Part shown: in pieces, positions 50,965 through 60,053 of the stretch
Layout of the letters: the number at the start of each line of letters is the position of its first letter
How positions within the stretch are numbered: the first letter of the stretch is position 1
Source of the DNA: Paraburkholderia sp. BCC1886
GTDB lineage: Bacteria > Pseudomonadota > Gammaproteobacteria > Burkholderiales > Burkholderiaceae
NCBI RefSeq assembly: GCF_900996245.1
Contig: NZ_CAAJGK010000045.1
Span: forward strand, 1 to 64,000
Length of the DNA: 64,000 bases
Direction: 5' to 3'
The notes under the pieces: generated by a model
Told to the model about the DNA's origin: nothing
What the model saw: the letters and a program-made list of their open reading frames with translations, nothing else
The model's database searches: none
Program-made: the position numbers and the translations under genes

Positions 50965-52746
50965 TCACGTCAAACGACGCCGGCCCGGGCGCGTTCGGAT
51001 ACGCCGGAAGCGTTCCCTCTTGTGTTCTTCATCGAAATGCGCGAGCGACGGTTTCACCAGATCGCTGCGCGAAACGATGCCGAGCAGCCGACGCGTATCG
51101 ACGTCGTCCACGACGGCAATGCGCTCCAGTCCATGCACGGCGAGCCGCGTCGCGATCGCGCGGCAGGTTTCGTCGCGCAGCGCGACGACGGGGGCACGCA
51201 GTTCGAATAACGTGAATAGCGAAATGGCCGCCTTCGCGCCCGCCCGTTCGCTCAGCGCCTGCTCCAGCATCGTGCGATCGATCATGCCGATCACGCCGCC
51301 GTCGTGAATCACGGGATACGCACGGTGTTTCTGCGCGGCGCCGAAATAAGCGGCAAGCGTTTCATCGACGCTCGAGCGCGCTTCGATCGTCGTCACGTCG
51401 CGCGTCATGACTTCATCCACGTAATGCCGTTCCAGCGGATCGACGCCGTACTCGCGATAGATGTGATATCCGCGTCGCGCGATCTTTTCCGTCATGATCG
51501 ACCGGCGCATGACCACGGTGGCGAAGCCATGCGCCACCAGCGTGGCGGCGAGCAACGGCAGCAGCGCATTGCTGTCGTGCGTGAGACCGAACGCGAACAC
51601 GATGGCGGTGAGCGGCGCGCCAAGCGTTGCGCCGAGCGTCGCGGCCATGCAGACGAGCGGCCAGACGGCCGGATCGCTGCCCGGCAACAGATGACTCAGC
51701 ACGACACCGAGCCCGGCGCCCAGCATCAGCAGCGGCGCGAGCACGCCGCCGGAGGTCCCCGAACCGAGTGCGACCACCCACATCGCCGCCTTCACGAGCA
51801 GCAGCGCGAGCGCCGCCTGCAAAGCCAGATGCAGATTCAGCAGATCGCCGATCACGTCGTAACCGACACCGAGCGCACGCGGTTGCAGAAAGCCGCCGAT
51901 ACCGACGGCCAGGCCGCCGAGTGCCGGCCACCACATCCAGTGCACGGGTAGCTTGCCGAACAGATCTTCGGTCTTGTAGAGCGCCGCCGATAACCCCGCT
52001 GCCAGCGCGCCGGACAGCAACCCGGCGATCACGCACGACAGCAGCGACCACGTATCGGGCACGGCGGTCTGCAGCGGAAACAGCGGACCCGTACCGAACA
52101 GCGCGCCGCGCGCGAAGCCCGCGACCGCGCAGGCGAGGGCGACCGGCAAAAAGCTGCGCGGCCGCCATTCGAACAACAGCAGTTCGACCGCGAGCAGCAC
52201 GGCGGCGACCGGCGTGCCGAACACGGCCGTCATGCCCGCGGCGGCGCCCGCGACCAGCAGCGTCTTACGCTCCGCCGCGCTTACCCGGAAGCACTGCGCG
52301 ATCAGCGAACCCAGCGCGCCGCCCGTCATGATGATGGGACCTTCCGCGCCGAACGGTCCGCCGCTGCCGATCACGATGCCCGACGAAAGCGGCTTGAGCA
52401 CGGCGACCTTGGGCGACATGCGGCTCTTGCCGAACAGGATCGCTTCGATCGCTTCCGGAATGCCGTGGCCGCGAATTTTCTCCGAGCCGTAGCGCGCCAT
52501 CAGTCCGACGACGAGACCGCCCGCCACCGGCACCAGCACGACCCACGCGCCGAGCGTGTTGTGCGCGGGAGAGCGATCCGCGAAAGACAACGTGCCGAAG
52601 AAGAACAGGTTGGTGAACAGGTGGATCAGACTCAGCAGCACGAAAGCCGCCAGCGTGCTGACGACGCCGATGCCAGCGGCGAGCAGGGCGATGCCGGGCA
52701 AACGGCGATTGGCGGCGAAGTCGCGTTTGTGGGTGTCGGTGGTCAT
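50965..52746 (-). CDS. CLC-family chloride channel/antiporter with CBS domains
   Basis: This 593-residue CLC protein has the selectivity motifs GHGIPEA (about residue 92), GSGGPFGAEGPI (about 126, with the gating Glu) and GSGTSGGVLAPLLMLGAGLG (split, about 328). Ten or more membrane helices are predicted. A C-terminal pair of CBS domains (about residues 440-590; VDEVMTRDVTTIEA, HRAYPVIHDGGVIGMID) should regulate it by nucleotide binding. It exchanges chloride for protons or conducts chloride, possibly for acid or osmotic stress. It is 8 bp downstream of marR, forming an operon. Confidence 0.92.
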   Translation of the reverse strand: MTTDTHKRDFAANRRLPGIALLAAGIGVVSTLAAFVLLSLIHLFTNLFFFGTLSFADRSPAHNTLGAWVVLVPVAGGLVVGLMARYGSEKIRGHGIPEAIEAILFGKSRMSPKVAVLKPLSSGIVIGSGGPFGAEGPIIMTGGALGSLIAQCFRVSAAERKTLLVAGAAAGMTAVFGTPVAAVLLAVELLLFEWRPRSFLPVALACAVAGFARGALFGTGPLFPLQTAVPDTWSLLSCVIAGLLSGALAAGLSAALYKTEDLFGKLPVHWMWWPALGGLAVGIGGFLQPRALGVGYDVIGDLLNLHLALQAALALLLVKAAMWVVALGSGTSGGVLAPLLMLGAGLGVVLSHLLPGSDPAVWPLVCMAATLGATLGAPLTAIVFAFGLTHDSNALLPLLAATLVAHGFATVVMRRSIMTEKIARRGYHIYREYGVDPLERHYVDEVMTRDVTTIEARSSVDETLAAYFGAAQKHRAYPVIHDGGVIGMIDRTMLEQALSERAGAKAAISLFTLFELRAPVVALRDETCRAIATRLAVHGLERIAVVDDVDTRRLLGIVSRSDLVKPSLAHFDEEHKRERFRRIRTRPGRRRLT

Positions 52747-52754
52747 GGTCGGCC

Positions 52755-53168
52755 TTACAGATCGATTTGCGGCACGTTGAAACTGCCTTGCAGTGACTTC
52801 AACTCCGCGCGATGCAAGGCGGCGAGTTTGGCCAGCGTTTTCTCACCGGGCTTGAGCAAATAGACTTCCACCTGACGGCGATCGCTTTCGCTCACCCTGC
52901 GTTTGACGAGACCCAGTGCCTCACAGCGCGACACCAGCGCCACCACGCCGTGATGCTGCGCCTGCAGCCGTTCGGCCAGTTCGCCGATGGTGGCCCAGTC
53001 GCGTTCGGGATAGCCTTTGATATGCAGCAACAGCAGATACTGCAACGGCGTGATGCCTTCGGATTGCGCGGCCTGTTCGGAGAAACGCTCGAAGCGGCGC
53101 ATCTGGTAGCGGAACGCCGACAGTTGCTCGAAGTCGGCTTTTTCCAGTTCGCGAGGTGGTTTTTTCAT
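52755..53168 (-). CDS. MarR-family transcriptional regulator
   Basis: This 137-residue winged-helix regulator has ERFSEQAAQSEGITPLQYLLLLHIKG (split: EGITPLQYLLLLHI), TIGELAERLQAQHHGVVALVSRCEALGLV (recognition helix, split) and the wing KRRVSESDRRQVEVYLL. It would bind a palindromic operator as a dimer and release it on sensing a ligand. Co-transcribed with the CLC gene 8 bp downstream, it probably controls that operon. The ATG at 53168 (MKKPPRELEK) is chosen over a longer frame with no ribosome binding site. Confidence 0.9.
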   Translation of the reverse strand: MKKPPRELEKADFEQLSAFRYQMRRFERFSEQAAQSEGITPLQYLLLLHIKGYPERDWATIGELAERLQAQHHGVVALVSRCEALGLVKRRVSESDRRQVEVYLLKPGEKTLAKLAALHRAELKSLQGSFNVPQIDL

Positions 53169-53309
53169 TTCCAGATGAGAGGTGTGAAAAAGGCTATTTG
53201 TATCATGACGTGATGTATTGGGGCGCAATCTGGCCGGAGATTCCGACCAGAGCGAATGTTGGATTATATGTGATTGTGATATAAATTGCCGGCCAAGGCC
53301 GACAATGAA

Positions 53310-53343
53310 AAACGGCCGCTCTTCGATGAAAGAGCGGCCGTTT
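53310..53343 (-). terminator. Rho-independent terminator of the ior gene
   Basis: A perfect 13-bp stem (AACGGCCGCTCTT 53311-53323 / AAGAGCGGCCGTT 53330-53342) with loop CGATGA is followed on the minus strand by TTTTTC. It lies 41 bp after the ior stop and separates it from marR. Confidence 0.85.
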
Positions 53344-53382
53344 GCGTTTGCTTCACCAGCCTTCGTTTTTTGACCAGGAGCT

Positions 53383-56300
53383 TTAGCCGGAGACAGCGGT
53401 CTTCGTAAGATCGGCGTGCGTGTCTTCACTCGCTCCAGTCCGGTAACGATTCAACCAGCGTTCACGCTTCGCCGCCACCGCGTGCACATTGCGCTCCTTG
53501 ACGTGACCGAAGCCGCGAATTTCATCGGGCAGGTTGGCCAGCTTCATTGCTGCGTCGAAACGTGCGGCGTCGAGCGTCGCGCAGAATTCGTCGATCAACG
53601 CGAAATACTGTTCGACTAACGCCCGCTCGTTGCGACGCTCGTCGGTCTTGCCGAACACATCGAAGGCCGTGCCGCGCAGGAAGCGGAGTTTTTCGAGTAC
53701 GCGGAACATCGTCAGCGTCCACTGACCGAAGCGCTGTTTTGTCAGGTGACCGTGCTCGTCTTTTCTGGCTAGAAGCGGCGGCGCGAGATGAAATGCCAGC
53801 TTGTAATCGCGGCCAGGTTCGCCTTCGAATTGCGCGCGCAGTTTGTCCAGGTAAGCCGGGTCTGCATAGAGACGCGCGACTTCGTACTCGTCCTTATACG
53901 TCATCAGTTTCGCGAGGTTGCGCGCGACCACCGGCGTGAGGCGCAGCTTCGCGCCAGGTGCCAGCGTCGACTCGGTCACACGCAGACGCTCGATCGCCTC
54001 GGTATAACGCGCCGCGTAACGCGGGTTCTGATAAGCGCTCAGACGTTCGACGTTGCGCCCGATCAGCCGGTCCAGCGATTCGGGCATCTGCACGACGATC
54101 GCCTGCGGCTTAACCGCTTGCGGCGCATATGCGTTTGCAGCCGCCTCGCCGTGCTGCGCGGCATAACGGCCCCACTCGAACGCTAGCCGGTTTTTCTCGA
54201 CCGCCACGCCGTTCAGTTCGATCGCGCGATCGAGACTCGCGTAGCCGAGCGGCAGCCAGCCGCGCTGCCATGCAAAGCCGAGCAGAAGCGGATTGGCATA
54301 CAGCGTGTCGCCGAGCAGCGCGAGGGCGAGCCGGTTCGCGTCGATGAAATCGCAGTCGTCGCCGATGCTGGCGCGCAAATCGAGTTGTGTCTGTTCGGCC
54401 GGAAAACTCCACTGCGGATCGCGCACGAACTGCGCGGTCGGCGTCGCGCCGCTGTTGATCGCCGCCTTCGTGACGCCGCGTTGGGTCCGCGCCAATACCT
54501 CGGCCGACGCGGAAACGATCGCGTCGCAGCCGATCACCACGCGCGCTTCGCCGGTCGCGATTCGCGTGGCGTGCAGATCGGCGGGGGTCGCGGCAATCTG
54601 CACGTGACTCAGTACGGCGCCGCCTTTTTGCGCGAGACCGGCCATGTCCAGCACAGTGACGCCTTTGCCTTCCAGATGTGCCGCCATCCCCAGCAAGCCG
54701 CCGATGGTCACGACCCCCGTGCCGCCGACGCCGGTCACCAGCACGCCGCACGGCTTGTCGAGCGTCGCGACGACCGGCAGCGGCAGCGCGGCGAAGTCGG
54801 GCAACGCCGCCGAAGCCGCCGGCTTCGCGGGCTTTTTAACCTGCGCGCCTTCAGCCGTGACGAAGCTCGGGCAGAAACCGTTCACGCAGGAGAAGTCCTT
54901 GTTGCACGACGACTGGTTGATCTTGCGCTTGGTGCCGAGCGGCGTGGGTAGCGGTTCGACCGACAGGCAGTTCGACTGTACCGAGCAGTCGCCGCAACCC
55001 TCGCATACCGCGTCGTTGATAAACGCGCGCTTCGCCGGATCCGGATAGGTACCGCGTTTGCGGCGTCGCCGCTTTTCGGTCGCGCAGGTCTGGTCGTAGA
55101 TCAGGATCGAGGTGCCGGTTGCGTCGCGCAACTCGCGCTGCAGCCGGTCGAGTTCGTCGCGGTGATAAACCACGACGCCGTCGGGCAGCCGGACTTGCGC
55201 ATCGTATTTTTCCGGCTCGTCGGTGACGATCAACACCTGCTTCGCGCCTTCGGCCACGACCTGAAACGCGATCTGCGGCACCGTCAGCACGCCGTCGACC
55301 GGTTGGCCGCCGGTCATTGCGACCGCGTCGTTGTAGAGCACCTTGTAGGTGACGTTCGCGCCCGCCGCAATCGACGCGCGAATCGCGAGCAAGCCGGAAT
55401 GAAAATAGGTGCCGTCGCCCAGATTGACGAACACGTGACGCTCGTTCGTGAAGTGCATCTGGCCGGTCCACGCGACGCCTTCGCCGCCCATCTGGCTGAA
55501 GGTCTCGGTATTGCGGTCCATCCACATCGACATGTAGTGGCAGCCGATGCCCGCCAGCGCGCGCGAGCCTTCCGGGACGCGCGTCGACGTGTTGTGCGGG
55601 CAGCCCGAGCAGAACCACGGCTGACGCTCGGTCACCGAGCGCGGCATGGCGGCCTCGCGCTCCTTGGCCTCGATGACCGCGACGCGGGCTTCGATACGCG
55701 CGCGCAGATCGGCGGGAAGATCCGCCTTGGCAAGGCGGCGCGCGATCGCTTTGGCGATCAGCGCGGGCGACAGTTCGTAGTGCGCGGGCAGCAGCGTCTG
55801 CCCACGCGGCACCGACCATTCGCCGCCTTCATCGTCGCGTTGATCGTACTTGCCGAAAACTTTCGGCCGCACGTCGTCGCGCCAGTTATACAGTTCTTCC
55901 TTCAACGCGTATTCGAGAATCTGACGTTTTTCCTCGACCACCAGAATCTCGTCGAGACCGGTCGCGAAGTCGCGTGCGTTCTGCGCGTCGAGCGGCCACA
56001 CGCAGCCCACTTTCAGCACGCGGATGCCGATGCGCGCACAGGCTTCCTCATCGAGCGAGAGGTCGGTCAGGGCCTGGCGCACGTCGAGATAGGCCTTGCC
56101 TGCCGTCATGATGCCCAGACGCGGGTTCGGACTGTCGATCACCACGCGGTTCAGTTTGTTCGCGCGAATATAGGCGAGCGCGGCGTACCACTTGTAGTTC
56201 AGCAGACGCGCTTCCTGTGCGAGCGGCGGATCGGGCCAGCGGATGTTGAGACCGCCCTCGGGCATCTCGAAGTCCTCCGGCAGCACGATCTGCAAACGGT

Positions 56301-56979
56301 CGGGATCGAGTTCGATCGACGCGCTCGACTCGACCACGTCCGTCACGCATTTCATCGCGACCCAGAGGCCCGCGTAGCGGCTCATGGCCCAGCCGTGCAG
56401 ACCGTAGTCGAGATACTCCTGCACGCTCGCCGGATACAGCACCGGGATGCCGCTTGCCACGAACATGTGCTCGGACTGATGCGCGACCGATGACGACTTC
56501 GCCGCGTGATCGTCGCCGGCCAAAACCAGCACGCCGCCATTCGGATCGGTGCCCGCGGAGTTGGCGTGCTTGAAGACGTCGCCCGTGCGATCGACGCCCG
56601 GCCCTTTGCCGTACCACATGCCGAACACGCCATCGACTTTTGCGCCCGGCCAGAGATTCAATTGCTGCGTGCCCCACACGGCGGTCGCGGCCAGATCTTC
56701 GTTGACGCCCGGTTGAAACACGACGTCATTCTCTTTGAGATGCTGCTTCGCTTTCCACAGACCCTGATCGAGCGCGCCGAGCGGCGAGCCGCGATAGCCC
56801 GATACGTAGCCCGCGGTGTTCAGGCCGGCACGGCGGTCGCGCGCCTTCTGCAACATCGGCAGGCGCACCAGCGCCTGAGTCCCGCTCATGTAGACGCGAC
56901 CTTTTTCGAGCGTGTATTTGTCGTCGAGCGAGACGTTGGCGAGGGCGTCGCGTAGCGACGGCGAAAGCGGGGCGTTCAT
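53383..56979 (-). CDS. Indolepyruvate ferredoxin oxidoreductase, fused form
   Basis: This 1198-residue single-chain enzyme combines the 2-oxoacid oxidoreductase domains that are separate in archaeal IorA/IorB. It would oxidatively decarboxylate arylpyruvates (from Trp, Phe, Tyr) to acyl-CoA. The N-terminal half has YVSGYRGSPLGALDQGLWK (about residue 60, gap-type pyrimidine-binding domain) and the TPP-binding region CHYMSMWMDRNTE with NLGDGTYFHSGLLAIR. A Cys-rich cluster (CEGCGDCSVQSNC and CNKDFSCVNGFCP, about residue 690) resembles Fe-S ligands. The C-terminal half contains GVGGTGVVTIGGLLG (gamma-type domain). It is divergent from a LysR-type regulator. Confidence 0.9.
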   Translation of the reverse strand: MNAPLSPSLRDALANVSLDDKYTLEKGRVYMSGTQALVRLPMLQKARDRRAGLNTAGYVSGYRGSPLGALDQGLWKAKQHLKENDVVFQPGVNEDLAATAVWGTQQLNLWPGAKVDGVFGMWYGKGPGVDRTGDVFKHANSAGTDPNGGVLVLAGDDHAAKSSSVAHQSEHMFVASGIPVLYPASVQEYLDYGLHGWAMSRYAGLWVAMKCVTDVVESSASIELDPDRLQIVLPEDFEMPEGGLNIRWPDPPLAQEARLLNYKWYAALAYIRANKLNRVVIDSPNPRLGIMTAGKAYLDVRQALTDLSLDEEACARIGIRVLKVGCVWPLDAQNARDFATGLDEILVVEEKRQILEYALKEELYNWRDDVRPKVFGKYDQRDDEGGEWSVPRGQTLLPAHYELSPALIAKAIARRLAKADLPADLRARIEARVAVIEAKEREAAMPRSVTERQPWFCSGCPHNTSTRVPEGSRALAGIGCHYMSMWMDRNTETFSQMGGEGVAWTGQMHFTNERHVFVNLGDGTYFHSGLLAIRASIAAGANVTYKVLYNDAVAMTGGQPVDGVLTVPQIAFQVVAEGAKQVLIVTDEPEKYDAQVRLPDGVVVYHRDELDRLQRELRDATGTSILIYDQTCATEKRRRRKRGTYPDPAKRAFINDAVCEGCGDCSVQSNCLSVEPLPTPLGTKRKINQSSCNKDFSCVNGFCPSFVTAEGAQVKKPAKPAASAALPDFAALPLPVVATLDKPCGVLVTGVGGTGVVTIGGLLGMAAHLEGKGVTVLDMAGLAQKGGAVLSHVQIAATPADLHATRIATGEARVVIGCDAIVSASAEVLARTQRGVTKAAINSGATPTAQFVRDPQWSFPAEQTQLDLRASIGDDCDFIDANRLALALLGDTLYANPLLLGFAWQRGWLPLGYASLDRAIELNGVAVEKNRLAFEWGRYAAQHGEAAANAYAPQAVKPQAIVVQMPESLDRLIGRNVERLSAYQNPRYAARYTEAIERLRVTESTLAPGAKLRLTPVVARNLAKLMTYKDEYEVARLYADPAYLDKLRAQFEGEPGRDYKLAFHLAPPLLARKDEHGHLTKQRFGQWTLTMFRVLEKLRFLRGTAFDVFGKTDERRNERALVEQYFALIDEFCATLDAARFDAAMKLANLPDEIRGFGHVKERNVHAVAAKRERWLNRYRTGASEDTHADLTKTAVSG

Positions 56980-57035
56980 GGGGGAAGTCTCCGTGTGCTT
57001 TATTGAACGCGAGTATAGGAAGCGGAATTTCCATC

Positions 57036-57067
57036 GTAAAATCACGAATACCGAATCCTGCTATTCG
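57036..57067. promoter_or_regulatory. Divergent ior/LysR intergenic control region with inverted repeat
   Basis: CGAATA (57045-57050), 11 bp, then TATTCG (57062-57067) form a perfect interrupted dyad in the 96-bp gap between the minus-strand ior gene and the plus-strand LysR gene. It ends 8 bp before the LysR ATG. TAAAAT (57037-57042) is a possible -10 for the regulator. A LysR-family operator is the likely reading. Confidence 0.55.
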
Positions 57068-57075
57068 AAAAACAC

Positions 57076-57981
57076 ATGTCAAAAGACGTCACCCTGCGGC
57101 AGATGCGTTACTTCGTGGCGGCCGCTCAGAGCGGCCAGTTTTCGATGGCGGCGACAGTCGAGCATGTGTCGCAATCGGCGATTACCAATGCGGTCCTCGC
57201 GTTGGAGGAAACCCTGGGCACGCGGCTGTTCGAACGACTGCCGCAAGGCGTGACGTTGACACCCGATGGTCACGATTTTCTGAATCACGCGAGACACATA
57301 CTCGACTCGGTGCGCGACGCGGTGTACAAGGCGCCGTTCCGTTCGCACGATCTGAAAGGTACTGTGCGCCTTGCCGCTTCGTACACGGTGCTCGGCTATT
57401 TTCTGCCGGAACTGATGGCGCGGTTTCGCGCGACCTATCGCGACGTGGTGATCGACCTGCTCGATCTGGATCGCCCGTCGATCGAACAGGCGGTGCTCGA
57501 CGGCGACATCGAACTGGGTATCGTGCTGCTCTCGAATGTCGAGAATGTCAGGCGTTTCCGGCATCACGTGTTGATGCGCTCACGCAGGCAGTTATGGACA
57601 TCGCCGTCGCATCCGCTGACGGAACTCGCGGCGCCCTCGCTCGCGGATATTGCAAGTTATCCGTACATCCAGATCAACGTGGACGAGGGCGAGCAGTCGA
57701 CCCAGCGGTACTGGAAGCAGAACGAACTCGTGCCCGATACCGCTTTTCGCACCGGTTCGATGGAGGCGTTGCGTGGGTTGGTCGCGCATGGTTTTGGCGT
57801 GACCATTCTGTCGGATATGGTGTTCCGGCCGTGGTCGCTGGAGGGCAAGCGCATCGAAGCGCGGCCCATTCTGAACGCGATTCCGCAAATGGACGTGGGA
57901 ATGTTGTGGCGTAAGGGCGCGACGTTAGAGGCGCCGGCGCACGCGTTCCAGGAGTTTTTGATTCATGCGTGTGGGAGTTGA
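57076..57981 (+). CDS. LysR-family transcriptional regulator adjacent to ior
   Basis: This 301-residue LysR regulator has an N-terminal HTH (LRQMRYFVAAAQSGQFSMAA, SQSAITNAVLALEETLG) and a C-terminal substrate-binding domain with PDGHDFLNHARHIL and LRGLVAHGFGVTILSDM. It is divergently transcribed from indolepyruvate ferredoxin oxidoreductase over a 96-bp gap containing a dyad. So it probably regulates aromatic 2-oxoacid or aromatic amino-acid breakdown, with arylpyruvate as candidate ligand. The ATG at 57076 has no strong Shine-Dalgarno. Confidence 0.9.
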   Translation: MSKDVTLRQMRYFVAAAQSGQFSMAATVEHVSQSAITNAVLALEETLGTRLFERLPQGVTLTPDGHDFLNHARHILDSVRDAVYKAPFRSHDLKGTVRLAASYTVLGYFLPELMARFRATYRDVVIDLLDLDRPSIEQAVLDGDIELGIVLLSNVENVRRFRHHVLMRSRRQLWTSPSHPLTELAAPSLADIASYPYIQINVDEGEQSTQRYWKQNELVPDTAFRTGSMEALRGLVAHGFGVTILSDMVFRPWSLEGKRIEARPILNAIPQMDVGMLWRKGATLEAPAHAFQEFLIHACGS

Positions 57982-57992
57982 CGGAGGCAGCC

Positions 57993-58394
57993 ATGAAACC
58001 AATGCTCGCCGGTGGATGTCTTTGCGGCGCGGTCCGCTATTCGGTGAAGGACGAATTCGTCTATGCGTTGAATTGCCATTGTTCTAATTGCCGTCGCGCG
58101 ACGGGGTCGGCGTTCAAGCCGTTTGCCGGCATTGAACGCGGCAAGTTGCGTGTGACGCAAGGCGAAGACAGTGTGTTGATTGTCGGCGACGTGGATGCTT
58201 CGCACGATGTGCGCTGCAAGTTATGTGGGAGTCTTTTGTTTTCGGTGGTTCGCGACGGTCACTATGTTCATGTGACTTTGGGAACGCTTGCCGACGCGCC
58301 CGCTATTCGCCCCAGTGCCCATATTTTCGTGGGTTCGAAAGCGCCGTGGTATTCAATCACCGACGATCTGCCGCAGCACGATGAATTCGGATGA
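57993..58394 (+). CDS. GFA-family (CENP-V type) zinc-binding protein
   Basis: This 133-residue protein has a Cys-rich fold: GGCLCGAVRY (residues 6-15), CHCSNCRRATGS (about 29) and CKLCGSLLF (about 77). Members related to glutathione-dependent formaldehyde-activating enzyme bind zinc. The family is large and many members are not formaldehyde enzymes, so the function is open. The ATG at 57993 has GGAGG 6-7 bp upstream; it lies 11 bp after the LysR stop, so the two may be co-transcribed. The tRNA terminator lies downstream. Confidence 0.9.
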   Translation: MKPMLAGGCLCGAVRYSVKDEFVYALNCHCSNCRRATGSAFKPFAGIERGKLRVTQGEDSVLIVGDVDASHDVRCKLCGSLLFSVVRDGHYVHVTLGTLADAPAIRPSAHIFVGSKAPWYSITDDLPQHDEFG

Positions 58395-58439
58395 ATGGGC
58401 TAATAAAGGAGCGCACACGAGTGAGCGCGCAGAAAAGAA

Positions 58440-58467
58440 AAGGGCCTAGCGCGAACGCTAGGCCCTT
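58440..58467 (-). terminator. Terminator of the tRNA-Lys gene
   Basis: A perfect 12-bp stem (AAGGGCCTAGCG 58440-58451 / CGCTAGGCCCTT 58456-58467) with loop CGAA is followed on the minus strand by TTTCTTTTCT. It lies 9 bp after the tRNA 3' end and also lies 45 bp after the convergent GFA gene, so it could stop both. Confidence 0.85.
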
Positions 58468-58475
58468 CGTATCTT

Positions 58476-58551
58476 TGGTAGGCCGTACGGGATTCGAACC
58501 TGTGACCAACGGATTAAAAGTCCGCTGCTCTACCAGCTGAGCTAACGACCC
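58476..58551 (-). tRNA. tRNA-Lys (anticodon TTT)
   Basis: This 76-nt minus-strand tRNA reads from 58551. Acceptor GGGTCGT pairs with ACGGCCT, D-loop AGCTCAGCTGGTAGAGC, anticodon stem-loop CGGACTTTTAATCCG (anticodon TTT) and T-arm AGGTTCGAATCC. The 3' CCA is encoded in the genome (58476-58478). The tRNA reads AAA and AAG lysine codons. A strong terminator follows at 58440-58467. Confidence 0.97.
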
Positions 58552-58669
58552 AAAAGAGAAGCAAGATTATAGCGATAGCCTGGAAGTGCTGTCAACCCGC
58601 TGGTGTCGACCGCGATAGGTTCGAAGTTTCAACGCACTTTGCGTTGCTTGCATCAGGCATGCGCAAATA

Positions 58670-58701
58670 AAAACGGCCGGACATTCCTGTCCAGCCGTTT
58701 T
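58670..58701 (-). terminator. Terminator of the Tol-Pal operon after cpoB
   Basis: AAAACGGCCGGACA (58670-58683) and TGTCCAGCCGTTTT (58688-58701) pair over 14 bp with one mismatch and a 4-base loop, and on the minus strand TTTTTATTTG follows. It lies 27 bp after the cpoB stop. Confidence 0.85.
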
Positions 58702-58728
58702 ATCGCGAGGCACGCGTGGCGTCGATCG

Positions 58729-59487
58729 CTACTTGATCTGCGCCAGTTTGCTCTGAGCCGATTGCGCGGCGTCCGTGCCACTGTATTGCGCGACAACCTG
58801 ATCGAGGGTCTTTCGGGCGGCTGCCTTCTGACCTTGCTCGAGCTGATTGTTGGCAATGGCAAGCAGCGCTTCCGGCGCACGCGGATGCTGCGGATACTTC
58901 GCCACCACACCCTGCCACGTCGCCGTCGAACCCTTGTAATCGCGCAATGCATAGAGCGCGTTGCCGAGCCAGTACTGCGCGGTCGGCTGATAAGGGCTCT
59001 GCGGGAACTTGGCGATGAAGCTGCGGAACGATGCCGCCGCATTCTTGAAGTCGCCGTTGCGGAACTGCTGTGAGGCCGCATTGAACGAATCCGTTTCACC
59101 CGGCTGAACTTCGCCCTGGACCCCGTCCACCGTCTGTTGCTGCGGCTCGAATTTCTTCAGCCGCGTATCCAGGTCGGTGTAGTAGTCCTTCTGCTGTTTT
59201 TGCAGCGTGGCGAGCTGGTTGCCCATGTCCTCGTTCTGTCCGCGCAATGTCGCGACCTGCTGGTTCAGCTGGTCGAGACGGTTGGACTGATCGAGGATCG
59301 TGCGCTGCGCAGCCGACAGTTGGCTCGAAAGGCTATCGGTCTTCGTACGCAGATCGAGAATGGCCTGGCGGGCCTGATCGTCGTCGAAGATGCCTGCATG
59401 CGCGGGCAGGGCCGCGAAGGCCGTGCCTGCGATGCAGGTCGCTGCGGCAAGCCGCAGCCAGGAGAAACGATGCGTCATTCGGCTCAT
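58729..59487 (-). CDS. cpoB: CpoB (YbgF), Tol-Pal coordinator of cell division
   Basis: This 252-residue periplasmic protein has a signal peptide (to about ...PAHA, residue 31). A Gln/Leu-rich coiled coil follows (about 40-110), then three TPR repeats (DSFNAASQQFRNGDFKNAA, QYWLGNALYALRDYKGSTATWQ, NNQLEQGQKAAARKTLDQVV; each shortened here). It links Tol-Pal to PBP1B and coordinates outer-membrane constriction with septal peptidoglycan synthesis. It is the last gene of the operon, 27 bp after pal. A nearby in-frame GTG at 59490 and ATG at 59478 are alternative starts. Confidence 0.93.
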   Translation of the reverse strand: MSRMTHRFSWLRLAAATCIAGTAFAALPAHAGIFDDDQARQAILDLRTKTDSLSSQLSAAQRTILDQSNRLDQLNQQVATLRGQNEDMGNQLATLQKQQKDYYTDLDTRLKKFEPQQQTVDGVQGEVQPGETDSFNAASQQFRNGDFKNAAASFRSFIAKFPQSPYQPTAQYWLGNALYALRDYKGSTATWQGVVAKYPQHPRAPEALLAIANNQLEQGQKAAARKTLDQVVAQYSGTDAAQSAQSKLAQIK

Positions 59488-59514
59488 CACCCGTTACTGT
59501 TGCGTGACTGTTGC

Positions 59515-60021
59515 TTATTGGTACACGAGGTCGGCGCGGCGGTTTTGTGCCCACGACGATTCGTCATGACCCGTAGCTTGCGGCTTTTCCTTGCCCAGGC
59601 TCACGGCTTCGACTTGCGAGTCCGGCACGCCCAGCAGCGACAGTGCGCGATGCACGGCTTCAGCACGCTTCTGGCCGAGTGCCAGGTTGTACTCGCTCGT
59701 GCCGCGTTCGTCGGTGTTGCCCTGAATCAGGACGTGACGTTCCGGATGGCTTTTCAGGTATTGCGCGTGTTGACCCAGCAGCGACTGGTAATCGTCCTTG
59801 ACCGAATAGCTGTCGAAGTCGAAGTAAATGCTGCGCTTCGCCAACGGGCTGTTCGGATCGTTCAGCGGGTCGACGTTGACCTGTGCGACATCGTTCGGGT
59901 TCGGCTGCGTGGACACCGTGCCACCCTTGTTAGCGTTTTCGTCGAGCTTGACGCCCGAGTGACACGCGGCCAGCGCACCGACCATCAGTACGGCAAATAC
60001 GAAGCGAAGTTTAGACATCAT
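59515..60021 (-). CDS. pal: Pal, peptidoglycan-associated lipoprotein
   Basis: This 168-residue outer-membrane lipoprotein has a signal peptide with lipobox GALAAC (lipidated Cys about residue 20). An OmpA-like domain in the C-terminal two thirds has SIYFDFDSYSVKDDYQSLL and GNTDERGTSEYNLALGQKRAEAV (split), which binds diaminopimelate peptidoglycan. Pal anchors the outer membrane to the cell wall and partners with TolB. It is 32 bp downstream of tolB. Two adjacent ATG codons (60021, 60018) are possible starts. Confidence 0.96.
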   Translation of the reverse strand: MMSKLRFVFAVLMVGALAACHSGVKLDENANKGGTVSTQPNPNDVAQVNVDPLNDPNSPLAKRSIYFDFDSYSVKDDYQSLLGQHAQYLKSHPERHVLIQGNTDERGTSEYNLALGQKRAEAVHRALSLLGVPDSQVEAVSLGKEKPQATGHDESSWAQNRRADLVYQ

Positions 60022-60053
60022 TTGGTTACTCTCCTTGTGTTATTGCATCAACG

